Shown in pieces: positions 1-6,928 of a stretch of DNA of 9,274 bases. Under the pieces are notes generated by a model. It saw only the letters and a program-made list of their open reading frames with translations, had not been told where the DNA came from and did no database searches. Positions within the stretch are counted from its first letter, which is position 1. The number at the start of each line of letters is the position of its first letter. Source of the stretch: Clostridiales bacterium (GTDB lineage: Bacteria; Bacillota; Clostridia; Oscillospirales; Acutalibacteraceae); the NCBI GenBank assembly GCA_012728445.1, contig JAAYFA010000119.1, forward strand, positions 1 to 9,274, given 5' to 3'. A program made the position numbers and the translations under genes.

Positions 1-900
1 AACCCCCAGTAAATAGAGCGCGACCACAAGAACCATCGTGGTTTCCGTAATATAGGTGTATCGTTCGACTTTTTTGATTATTTTAAAACGGGTTGGGTCT
101 GTCATAAAGTTGATGAACGTCCAAGTCATCCACAGGACATTTAAAAAAAGTACGCCCACAGCCACGAGGTTTAGCCTGTAAACCAGTAAAAAGTTTGTGA
201 CGATGTCAACAATCGTAATAATGAGCACAAAGCGGGTCGCTTTTTTATACCCGAATCTTTTTGAATAGGTCTCATAATCGGTTTCGTCCCGAGGGGCCCT
301 TATCTTGCGTGAAATTTCCCATATCAAGGCCGGAAAATAAAGCGTGAGGGCGACTAAAAAGTTAGTAAGGTTGAAAAACGGCAAGTGAAATTTAATGCAG
401 GCAAACGAAATAATGTAGATGTTCATCACCATCATAATCGGATTATGTGTGATGAGTGCGAGAAACAGGTTCTTTTGTATCTTGCTCCTTTGGAAAAACC
501 ATACCGACATCAAGACTCCGTAAAAATAGAGAAAAAGGAAGAAGGGGATGTTATTCATGAAAACAAAGTTAAGAACTGCGGTAACCGTGATCAAACCCGT
601 CAGAAAAATAGCCAGATCTTTTTTCTTTACTCTGCCGGAAGGGAGCGGACGCTCGGGGAAAAGCACACGATCCGACTCATAATCCTTAAAATCATCCGCA
701 ATCCTGAGCATAAACAAAAAACTGAAAATGGTGAATCCGCCGACCGCTTCCTGAACCCCAATATTGAATTCTGCGAATTCTGTCACACCGTGATTGAGCA
801 ACATAATAAAATAAATTTCAAAAAAAATAACAAGCCCTAAAAAGAGCCGTGGAATGATCGGGTACATTTCCTTGGTATAGATATGAAGCCTTTTAAGCAT
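1..900 (-). CDS. UbiA-family prenyltransferase (3'-truncated by window edge)
   Basis: This is an integral-membrane prenyltransferase that would move a polyprenyl group from its diphosphate to an acceptor. The reading frame is open for 300 codons from the ATG at 900 to the window edge, with no stop. The first Asp-rich motif is RIADDFKDYESD (residues 66-77; D69/D70, D73, D77), followed by RPLPSGR (84-90), the classic UbiA signature that also occurs in archaeal DGGGP synthases. The second acidic motif is EISRKIRAPRDETD (195-208). Roughly eight to nine hydrophobic segments span residues 15-300. The start overlaps the decarboxylase stop by 8 nt (ATGCTTAA) and has an AGGTG ribosome site about 7 nt upstream. 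It is the last visible gene of the lipid operon, and that context suggests a lipid acceptor such as a glycerol-phosphate prenyl ether. A quinone-type acceptor cannot be excluded. The family is secure; the substrate is unknown. Confidence 0.88.
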   Translation of the reverse strand, partial: MLKRLHIYTKEMYPIIPRLFLGLVIFFEIYFIMLLNHGVTEFAEFNIGVQEAVGGFTIFSFLFMLRIADDFKDYESDRVLFPERPLPSGRVKKKDLAIFLTGLITVTAVLNFVFMNNIPFFLFLYFYGVLMSVWFFQRSKIQKNLFLALITHNPIMMVMNIYIISFACIKFHLPFFNLTNFLVALTLYFPALIWEISRKIRAPRDETDYETYSKRFGYKKATRFVLIITIVDIVTNFLLVYRLNLVAVGVLFLNVLWMTWTFINFMTDPTRFKIIKKVERYTYITETTMVLVVALYLLGV

Positions 901-1768
901 GACAAACACCTATTTTCTCTCCCATTTTGATCTTCGTCTCGATCCCTTTTTTCGAATACGCGCGTATATCGTCATCAATTCGAACCGTATCTTTTTTGAA
1001 CAGGAGGACGATTGTTGAAGCACCCGGCAAAAAAAATCCTTTTTCATCGCCTTTTTTATAATCGGTGATGTCATAGTTATGGATTTTGCCTATCAGCAAT
1101 GCGCCCACTTCCATATAAACACAACTTCCGAAATTCTCTGTTTCAAGGAAACTCGCTACTCTGAAATTTTCTTTGTAAACCTTGTAGCGTTTGGCCGAGA
1201 CAGGCCCGACTGTATGCAAACGACCGTTAATGGTTTTGCTGCCTGTCTGCCGGCCGTTGTCAAAAAAACAATAGCGGTGGCAATCATCGACCGTCAGCCT
1301 GTAGAGCAGGCAGGTACCGCCTGCGAATGCCTGCGAGACACCTGTGTCTTTGAGTAGCTCGTCAACAGTGTAACGGTTGCCTTTAATCTTCATTTCCAAG
1401 GCATCGTTAATATCAAAAACTGTTAGTTTGGAATCGGCCACGGCGATTAAGTCCTCTTTTAAAACCGAAAACGGTCTTTTGCCGGGCAGCGTTTTTCTGA
1501 TGAAAAAGTCATTGAAAGACTTGTATGCGGTATCTCCGAAATCGGTCATATCAATATTGTACTGTTCAATAAACGGTTTGATTTTTTTAACCGACTTTTT
1601 CCCTGAACCGGAAATAGCGTTCAACTTTGAAAAAGTTTTCGACGCAATAAAAAGCTTAAGCAGTATTCTGCCCATGAAAGTGTTGTATAAGAAGTCGGCC
1701 TGCTGTTCTTTATACTGTTTTTCAAAAAAAACTTTAGCAGCCGCTCTGTCATACACTTCAACTTCCAT
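893..1768 (-). CDS. psd: Phosphatidylserine decarboxylase, pyruvoyl type
   Basis: A 291-residue proenzyme that decarboxylates phosphatidylserine (or an ether analogue) to the ethanolamine phospholipid, acting at the membrane. Family landmarks appear in order: FNDFFIRK...PGKRPF (85-100), an Asp in AVADSKL (D112), DDCHRY (H164), GRLHTVGPVS (183-191) and the C-terminal self-cleavage site PGAST (S251). D112, H164 and S251 match the Asp-His-Ser autocleavage triad. S251 would become the pyruvoyl group, releasing a beta chain of about 250 residues and an alpha chain of 41. The residue before the serine is Ala, where LGST or GGST is usual. The ATG overlaps the PssA stop by one base (TAATG) and has AGGGG 9 nt upstream, so translation is coupled to pssA. 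Placement directly after a PssA homologue fits consecutive steps. Family assignment is firm; native substrate (diacyl, alkyl or prenyl) is not determined. Confidence 0.93.
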   Translation of the reverse strand: MEVEVYDRAAAKVFFEKQYKEQQADFLYNTFMGRILLKLFIASKTFSKLNAISGSGKKSVKKIKPFIEQYNIDMTDFGDTAYKSFNDFFIRKTLPGKRPFSVLKEDLIAVADSKLTVFDINDALEMKIKGNRYTVDELLKDTGVSQAFAGGTCLLYRLTVDDCHRYCFFDNGRQTGSKTINGRLHTVGPVSAKRYKVYKENFRVASFLETENFGSCVYMEVGALLIGKIHNYDITDYKKGDEKGFFLPGASTIVLLFKKDTVRIDDDIRAYSKKGIETKIKMGEKIGVCHA

Positions 1769-2388
1769 TAATTCAGACCCCTATAAATAATAAACGAACT
1801 CATCCCCAAGGCCAGCGCAAGAAAAAAGATGTAGGCCGCGCCGCGCGGTTTCGGGATTTTTATATTTAGAACGAAAAGCAAAGCCACCAAGGCGATTGCC
1901 ACTGTAAAAACAATCGTGAATATGTTGCCGGCGCTCACAAACGACACCAGCCACACCAGCGGGAAAATAAGCGCCGCATAGGTAACCGGCAGCCCGCTGT
2001 AATATTTGATTGGCTCTTCGGTCATGACCCCGGCTACAGAAATGTTAAAATAGCCAAGCCTTGTAATCGCACAAAGGGCATACAGCGCATAGAGCCCTGT
2101 ATGATAAATGGAGTTTAGCCCCATAGAGTAAAATATCGTGATAGGCAGCGCGACGAAGCCGACCATATCCGCCAGAGAGTCAATCTGAACGCCAAAAGAT
2201 TTTTCTTCTTCCGTTCTTTTCATCATTCTCGCAACCGCGCCGTCAAACAGGTCGCATATGCCCGCGACGATTAGGCAGAGCATCGCAAAATTGGTGTTTC
2301 TGTTAATGGCCAAGGCAATGCCCACAATGGAAACCGTGACGCCCACATACGTTAAAATAACCGATTTGTTGTATTTACCGATAAACAT
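1768..2388 (-). CDS. pssA: CDP-alcohol phosphatidyltransferase, PssA type
   Basis: A 206-residue membrane enzyme expected to transfer the phosphatidyl (or archaetidyl-like) group of a CDP-lipid to L-serine. The CDP-alcohol phosphotransferase signature is clear: D46-x2-D49-G50-x2-A53-R54-x11-G66-x3-D70-x3-D74, with ITRLGYFN (108-115) downstream as in PssA proteins. The R-to-G spacing is 11 rather than the textbook 8-9; my recollection is that clostridial PssA proteins carry a similar TEEEKSFG insert. About six to seven hydrophobic segments follow. I chose the ATG at 2388 over the longer frame opening at 2436. AGGGG lies 7 nt upstream of 2388, and the longer start would overlap the previous gene by 38 nt and add a charged 16-residue tail. 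It sits 10 nt after the dikinase-like gene and overlaps psd by one base. The next gene being a decarboxylase supports serine as the alcohol acceptor. Confidence 0.92.
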   Translation of the reverse strand: MFIGKYNKSVILTYVGVTVSIVGIALAINRNTNFAMLCLIVAGICDLFDGAVARMMKRTEEEKSFGVQIDSLADMVGFVALPITIFYSMGLNSIYHTGLYALYALCAITRLGYFNISVAGVMTEEPIKYYSGLPVTYAALIFPLVWLVSFVSAGNIFTIVFTVAIALVALLFVLNIKIPKPRGAAYIFFLALALGMSSFIIYRGLN

Positions 2389-2395
2389 ACTTGTA

Positions 2396-2400
2396 CCCCT
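2396..2400 (-). promoter_or_regulatory. Ribosome binding site fixing the pssA start
   Basis: AGGGG on the minus strand, 7 nt upstream of the ATG at 2388 and overlapping the TAG stop of the dikinase-like gene. Its position favours the short PssA start over the in-frame ATG at 2436. Confidence 0.75.
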
Positions 2401-4912
2401 ATTCTTTGATAATAAGTATTTCTCCCGTTTCCCCATTGATGGAAATTGTGCTGCCGTCTTTGATGAGCTTCATTGCATCTGTTACAGAGACGACACAGGG
2501 AATCCCGTATTCCCGCGAGACAATGGCCGCGTGGCAGAGGATCCCGCCGTATTCCGTTACAATGCCTTTTAAGATGGCGAATTTCCCGGTCCAACCGGTA
2601 TCCGTAAATTTGGTCACCAAAATATCATCCGGCTGCAGCTTGTCAACTTCCGACAAATCTTCGATTATCCTAGCCGTTCCGGTAACCGTCCCACTGTTGC
2701 AGCCGATGCCTGTAATGTTTTTCGACCTCGTTTTTCGAACGGTGCCCTCTTTATTGAACACAGCGCCTATCTCGTTTTCACTCGTAAAATTTCTAAAAGA
2801 ATTGTAATACTTTCTGTTCTTCTTGATGATTGCTTTAAGGTCATCCACACTTTTCTTTTGGCCGATGAACTCGAAGATGTCTTCAATTTTCAAAAACCAA
2901 ATGTCGTCTTTGCTTGCGATGACACCTTGTTCGACGTAATTTTCAGCCAGCTTCATCGTGTAAATCCTGATGATGTAATAAAACCTCGTGGACACATCGC
3001 GGAGCTCTTCCCGCCACCATAACATAGAGCGGATCCGTTCAATACTCGCTAACAATTTCTTGTATTTCTTTTCGCCGACCTTTGCTTTTAGTTTTGCAAG
3101 CTGCTCTTGATAGGCGTTCTTTTGTTTTTGCCTGTCCAAAGCAGGGTCACGACCCTCGTCCAAGGCGATGCTTTCTTTAAACATTTTTATGACACTGCCC
3201 GCATCCTCAAAATAGCACGGAAAGGTGACGTCCAGCTCTTTTTGGGAATGGTAGCCGTAATCATCCATGAACATGTTGAATTCCGGCATAAAGTTGCTTT
3301 TCGAATTGTTTTCATAATCCTGCAAAATGGCCTCAATGCTTGATGAAGTCCAATAAGAGAGTGCCGCTTTATCGGCATTTATTCGCCTGCCAATTTCCCA
3401 CATATCATAAAACGGCAGCAGGTGCGAAATTTTATCCAACCCGCCTATTAAATGAAAATATTCACTTTGGGTTGCGTACTTGAGGATTTTATCTTTAAAC
3501 AGAGCCTGATGGACGGTGTTTAAGAATATCTGCCAAAAATAAGTTGCCTCGCTTTTGAGATAATCGGTTTTTATCAGTGTAACCCACATCTTTTGAAAGT
3601 CGTCGTGAGAATAGTCGGTTTTGCTGTTCGCAAGGTATTGATAATACTTCGTCAACAGTTCTTCTTTATACCGCTCAACATTGTCCAGATGTTTTTGCAG
3701 GATTCCTTTTTGCTTGACCGCCATTCTCAAAATGGCGAATATCGATTTTGGCGTGATTTTTGTTGTTCTGCCGTCACCCGTGTAGGTAATCTTGACGCCA
3801 AACTCGCTGTCAAATGCTCTTTCTTTAAAACCCGGCACCATGGCCATTCCATTTTTAACCATTGTCATGTTCCAATAGGGGCGCCCGTAAAACATATCGC
3901 CCAATTTGCGCAGGTCTTTTTCCTTTTGAATTTTGGAGTCCACCATGTATTTTTTTAAAGAATATTCCCAAATATACTCGTACAAACTCCACATAAAAGG
4001 CGTGCAAACCGTTGCCGAAACACCGCCATCCTTGAAGTCGGCCGTTGACCACTGGTCCTTGATGCCGGAATACAATACTCTGGTGATGGAACGGGACTGT
4101 AAGATATAAACTTTCCCATTTTCAATCGCGAACTCCACATCGCAGGGGTAACCGAAAAACAGCTGAATATCAAGCAAGGTCTTCATCAGCTCATGAAGCT
4201 CTTCCTTGGACAACAACTTGTTGGTTTCGTCGTATTGATAAGCATCTGTAAACCAGTTGTAAAAGTACCTTTCGGGTACGACTTTGCCGCTGACAATGTT
4301 ATCCCCGAGGCCTTCTGCTATTTCGACTACAATTTCTTTATCATCCCCGGTCAAGGGGTTTATGGTAAATGCTATTCCGCTTTTTTCGGAATTGACCATT
4401 TCCTCTACTATCACAGCCATCTCCAGGTTATCGGTGCCAATATCGTTATTCACTAAATACGCAATGATCGTTTCGGTAAACATGGACTTGTAGCAATCGA
4501 TAACCGCAGTTTTAATGGCATCTGTTCCGGCGCTGTTTAAAAATGTTTCGTACTGCCCTGCGAAAGAGAAACTTTCCAAATCTTCTTTCAAGCCGCTGCT
4601 TCTAACCGCATATTTCGTGTCCGGCTTTATCCTTTTGCTCATATCGTTAACAATGGCCGGCGGGAGCTTAAGCCCGTCAAACAAGCTTGTCAGTGCGGCA
4701 GTAGACTCTTTTATATTAGCCGTTGTTATACCCGCCAGGATTGTTGCAATTTGCTCGCCTTTATTGTTGAAGCGAATTGTTTCTACATAGGCGTCGCTGT
4801 CCAAAATGAAACCATTCGGAACATTAAACCCTTCGTTTTTCATCGCCATTAAGAACTTGGCTTTATTGCCAATTTTTTCGGGTATTGTTTTGTCGTCTAT
4901 ATTAATCAGCAT
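2399..4912 (-). CDS. Rifampin-phosphotransferase/PEP-synthase-like phosphohistidine dikinase, substrate unknown
   Basis: An 837-residue soluble protein. Residues 1-275 form the pyruvate-phosphate-dikinase-type ATP-grasp domain, with VPNGF (31-35), YAVRSSG (101-107), FAGQYETF (117-124), INPLTGD (184-190) and a closing DVEFA...LQSR (258-274). The middle (about 285-720) is helical and carries features seen in rifampin phosphotransferases: a TPF segment near 304, DYGYHSQKELD (551-561) where YGHR...E.D is usual, and a DDIWFL segment (669-674). The C-terminus (735-837) is the swivelling phosphohistidine domain, with H794 in GGILCHAAIVSREYGIP. The C-terminal PEP/pyruvate-binding barrel of true PpsA and PPDK is absent, so this is unlikely to make PEP. 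Family chemistry is ATP to AMP plus Pi, with a phosphoryl group passed through the histidine to an acceptor. It lies between the CarS and PssA genes (8-nt and 10-nt gaps), so a lipid or lipid-precursor acceptor is a reasonable inference, but antibiotic phosphorylation remains possible. An AGGAG site overlaps the CarS stop. Confidence 0.85.
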   Translation of the reverse strand: MLINIDDKTIPEKIGNKAKFLMAMKNEGFNVPNGFILDSDAYVETIRFNNKGEQIATILAGITTANIKESTAALTSLFDGLKLPPAIVNDMSKRIKPDTKYAVRSSGLKEDLESFSFAGQYETFLNSAGTDAIKTAVIDCYKSMFTETIIAYLVNNDIGTDNLEMAVIVEEMVNSEKSGIAFTINPLTGDDKEIVVEIAEGLGDNIVSGKVVPERYFYNWFTDAYQYDETNKLLSKEELHELMKTLLDIQLFFGYPCDVEFAIENGKVYILQSRSITRVLYSGIKDQWSTADFKDGGVSATVCTPFMWSLYEYIWEYSLKKYMVDSKIQKEKDLRKLGDMFYGRPYWNMTMVKNGMAMVPGFKERAFDSEFGVKITYTGDGRTTKITPKSIFAILRMAVKQKGILQKHLDNVERYKEELLTKYYQYLANSKTDYSHDDFQKMWVTLIKTDYLKSEATYFWQIFLNTVHQALFKDKILKYATQSEYFHLIGGLDKISHLLPFYDMWEIGRRINADKAALSYWTSSSIEAILQDYENNSKSNFMPEFNMFMDDYGYHSQKELDVTFPCYFEDAGSVIKMFKESIALDEGRDPALDRQKQKNAYQEQLAKLKAKVGEKKYKKLLASIERIRSMLWWREELRDVSTRFYYIIRIYTMKLAENYVEQGVIASKDDIWFLKIEDIFEFIGQKKSVDDLKAIIKKNRKYYNSFRNFTSENEIGAVFNKEGTVRKTRSKNITGIGCNSGTVTGTARIIEDLSEVDKLQPDDILVTKFTDTGWTGKFAILKGIVTEYGGILCHAAIVSREYGIPCVVSVTDAMKLIKDGSTISINGETGEILIIKE

Positions 4913-4920
4913 AGGGGCTC

Positions 4921-5511
4921 CTAAAACATATTTTTTCTAAGATGTGCGAAATACAGTAAAATGTTAATTATTATGTGTGTCAATGCACCGAGAAAAACAA
5001 ACCCCAAAAACAAAAGAATACTCATCTTGTAAACCAGGCACAGCACCAGCGTACAGCCGATGACCGAATCCGCCTGGTCAAAGAATATCGTCAAAACACC
5101 CCTTAAGTTTTTATTTGATTTGCCGGGTGCGATGTTCATTCTTCTTTTTATAAAACTGTTCGGCAATTCAAACAAGGCGTACCCCAGTCCGAAGAGCAAT
5201 CCCATCAAGACGTTATGCATAACTGTGTTTTCGTAGTTGCGATAAAGATAATTGTGTGCCGACAAGTAATCGCTGCCCGAGCAAATCAGTCCCCAAAGAA
5301 CAGTACACAAAATCCCCAGCACAACCATACCGGCGAGCCCTTTCCATGTTTTGTTTTCGCCAAACAGTCGATGCCCGTCTTTCAGCACGATGTTGTTATC
5401 TATCGGTCTTTCCAAAAACTTAATCAAATGCAGTTTGCACCATACCATATTAAGCGCCCCGGCAAGGATAACTGGCAAAAGACTGATATACATTTCCGCA
5501 ATAGTCGTCAT
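4921..5511 (-). CDS. CarS-type (PF01864) CTP:lipid-phosphate cytidylyltransferase
   Basis: A 196-residue membrane protein of the family whose archaeal members (CDP-archaeol synthase, CarS) activate an unsaturated archaetidic acid with CTP. Visible signatures are DGHRLFGENKTWKG (45-58), ELPNSFIKRRMNIAPGK (115-131) and FFDQADSVIG (144-152), the nucleotide/metal-binding motifs shared with CarS and, more distantly, CdsA. About five hydrophobic segments lie at 8-25, 58-77, 98-115, 148-165 and 166-187. Length is close to that of archaeal CarS. It is the first gene of the operon: ATG at 5511, AAAGGGG 8 nt upstream, promoter at 5554-5582. Its product would supply the CDP-lipid used by the PssA homologue two genes downstream. 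Whether the substrate is an ether or ester lipid phosphate is not visible. Naming it carS outright would imply archaeol specificity that has not been shown, so no symbol is given. Confidence 0.87.
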   Translation of the reverse strand: MTTIAEMYISLLPVILAGALNMVWCKLHLIKFLERPIDNNIVLKDGHRLFGENKTWKGLAGMVVLGILCTVLWGLICSGSDYLSAHNYLYRNYENTVMHNVLMGLLFGLGYALFELPNSFIKRRMNIAPGKSNKNLRGVLTIFFDQADSVIGCTLVLCLVYKMSILLFLGFVFLGALTHIIINILLYFAHLRKNMF

Positions 5512-5553
5512 AAAGATTGCCCCTTTAAAAATATCAAAGTTTCACATGCGATA

Positions 5554-5582
5554 ATAGTATATGAATTAATACAGATAGTCAA
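5554..5582 (-). promoter_or_regulatory. Sigma-A-type promoter of the lipid operon
   Basis: On the minus strand, TTGACT (5577-5582) and TACTAT (5554-5559) are separated by exactly 17 bp, five of six matches to each consensus box. Transcription would begin near 5547, giving a leader of about 35 nt with AAAGGGG 8 nt before the first ATG. No obvious operator or riboswitch fits in that leader. Confidence 0.8.
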
Positions 5583-5615
5583 TGTGTTTGCCCGCCCGCC
5601 AAACCCCAAACTTTA

Positions 5616-5633
5616 TATGCGCGTAGTCGCATA
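5616..5633. repeat. Small inverted repeat between the capA-like gene and the lipid operon
   Basis: TATGCG, a six-base loop, then CGCATA form a perfect 6-bp stem in the 142-nt gap after the CapA-family stop. No U-run follows on the minus strand, so it is not a canonical intrinsic terminator. It could be a weak or Rho-type end or a chance palindrome. Some transcription from the upstream genes may continue into the lipid operon. Confidence 0.3.
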
Positions 5634-5653
5634 AGGCGTAGCATTCACAGTGC

Positions 5654-6883
5654 CTATTTTTCTGTCACTATGCCGTTTTCGTCAATGCTGATGTTGCGCC
5701 GCGGGGACACACTTTCAATCAGTTTTACCGTTTCGTTTCGTTTGGACTCATCGTTTTCAATAAAGGTTTTACCGCCATTCGTTTGGCAGGGGATAAACTG
5801 CGGCTCTATTTTGCCGTTTTCATCAATAACCAGCTCCAAATAACCCGACTGTAAACTTTTTAAATTAAACCAAAAGTTGCCGAGACTATATGCAATAAAA
5901 CGCCCTTTGTAAAAATCCATCCCCTGTAGCACATGAGGGTGCGCCCCAATAACCGCGTGGGCCCCCGCGTCAATATAGCGTTTCCCTTCCGTGAGCTGTT
6001 CCCCGCTCGTGTTATTGGTGTTTTCGGTGCCCCAGTGAACATAAACAAAAACGCAGTCGCTTTTTGCCGCGGCCGCTTTGATGGCGTTTATACAGTTGTC
6101 CGAACCGTAAGCGTCCAATATGCCGGGTTTACTGCTGGTCGCGGCGGGGGTGTTCAGCCATGACTCGGTTCTGCCCGCGGCAACAAACGCAATTGTCTTC
6201 CCGTTTATTCTAAAATAGGCAGCCCTTTTTGCTTGGGCAATGTTTTCGCCTGCGCCGACGCAGGCGATGTTCGCGCCTTTGAGCGTCGTGATCGTATCCA
6301 GCATAGCGTCTGTTTTATAGTCGTAAATATGGTTATTGGCGATTGAAACGGCATCGACCCCGAGTTCTTTCAAAACACTGACATTCGAAGGGTTTGCTCT
6401 GAAGGTGTATTTTTTGCCCTGTTTTTGTCCCCTGTCAGAAAAAGCAAATTCATTATTAACAAAAAGTATATCCGCAGCTTTCATCCTACCCACAAGCACA
6501 GGATCGATGAAATCGGAAATGCTGTTCGTGCCGAGGTTGTAAAACTGCATGGGTCCGGTTTCCCATTTTTCATCAAGGTTAATGTCTCCTGTAAAGCCGA
6601 CTTTGATTTTACCGTCAGCCGTGCTGCCGAGTTCGACTATATTTACAACCGTATCCTCAACCTGTTTTTTCGTTGGTGCCTGCGTTGCCGCGCTTGATGT
6701 TTGCGTTGCTGCGATTGTTGTTTGAACCGTTGTGGTTGCGCTTTGAGTCGTCTCCGAAGCAGGCACTGCCGTCAGTGCAGTGGTTAGGATGCTGTCACCG
6801 GCCTTTGGGAACGACATGTAAAACGCAACAGCTATCGCAACGAGCACGACTGCCGCAGAAATATAAATTAATCTGTTCTTCAA
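5654..6883 (-). CDS. CapA/PgsA-family metallophosphatase-like exported protein
   Basis: A 409-residue protein with an N-terminal uncleaved-looking signal anchor (about residues 4-22), a Thr/Ala/Ser/Gln-rich linker (34-74), then an extracytoplasmic catalytic domain. The domain has the CapA order of a calcineurin-like fold: GFTGDINL (96-103), FVNNEF (141-146), SIANNHIYDY (180-189), VHWGTE (282-287), GAHPHVLQG (313-321) and YSLGNFWF (332-339). These Asp/Asn/His residues are the metal ligands of the family. Founding members belong to poly-gamma-glutamate capsule export, but most homologues, including those with no PgsBC partners as here, have unknown substrates. The frame opens with TTG at 6883, preceded by GAGG 8 nt upstream. 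The overlapping ATG at 6888 stops after two codons, and no in-frame ATG precedes the signal anchor. It lies 45 nt after the GH20-like gene, probably the same transcript, suggesting a cell-wall or glycan task. Confidence 0.88.
   Translation of the reverse strand: MKNRLIYISAAVVLVAIAVAFYMSFPKAGDSILTTALTAVPASETTQSATTTVQTTIAATQTSSAATQAPTKKQVEDTVVNIVELGSTADGKIKVGFTGDINLDEKWETGPMQFYNLGTNSISDFIDPVLVGRMKAADILFVNNEFAFSDRGQKQGKKYTFRANPSNVSVLKELGVDAVSIANNHIYDYKTDAMLDTITTLKGANIACVGAGENIAQAKRAAYFRINGKTIAFVAAGRTESWLNTPAATSSKPGILDAYGSDNCINAIKAAAAKSDCVFVYVHWGTENTNNTSGEQLTEGKRYIDAGAHAVIGAHPHVLQGMDFYKGRFIAYSLGNFWFNLKSLQSGYLELVIDENGKIEPQFIPCQTNGGKTFIENDESKRNETVKLIESVSPRRNISIDENGIVTEK
6662..6784 (-). repeat. Low-complexity Thr/Ala/Gln-coding linker in the CapA-family gene
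   Basis: Codons 34-74 encode almost only T, A, S, Q, V and P, with short near-repeats such as TTVQTT, AATQTSS and AATQAP. It most likely forms an extended spacer holding the catalytic domain away from the membrane. Such tracts are prone to length variation between strains. Confidence 0.6.
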
Positions 6884-6891
6884 CTCATTAT

Positions 6892-6895
6892 CCTC
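6892..6895 (-). promoter_or_regulatory. Ribosome binding site supporting the TTG start
   Basis: GAGG on the minus strand, 8 nt before TTG at 6883. It is the only well-placed Shine-Dalgarno element here and lies ahead of the signal-anchor coding region. Confidence 0.55.
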
Positions 6896-6928
6896 GCATC
6901 CATTTTTTTACTAAATCACGTCATTTTT

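Noticed and set aside
385..840. Open frame of 151 codons on the plus strand
   Set aside because: It is antisense to the UbiA-family gene, has a composition unlike a protein family, and the opposite frame carries clear conserved motifs and membrane helices.
1377..1790. 137-codon plus-strand frame
   Set aside because: It is antisense to psd, whose catalytic motifs and coupled start are unambiguous.
2389..2436. 16-residue N-terminal extension of PssA starting at 2436
   Set aside because: It would overlap the dikinase-like gene by 38 nt, while an AGGGG site 7 nt before the ATG at 2388 marks a better start.
2399..4912. Assignment as true phosphoenolpyruvate synthase (ppsA)
   Set aside because: The C-terminal PEP/pyruvate-binding barrel is missing; the protein ends about 43 residues after the phosphohistidine.
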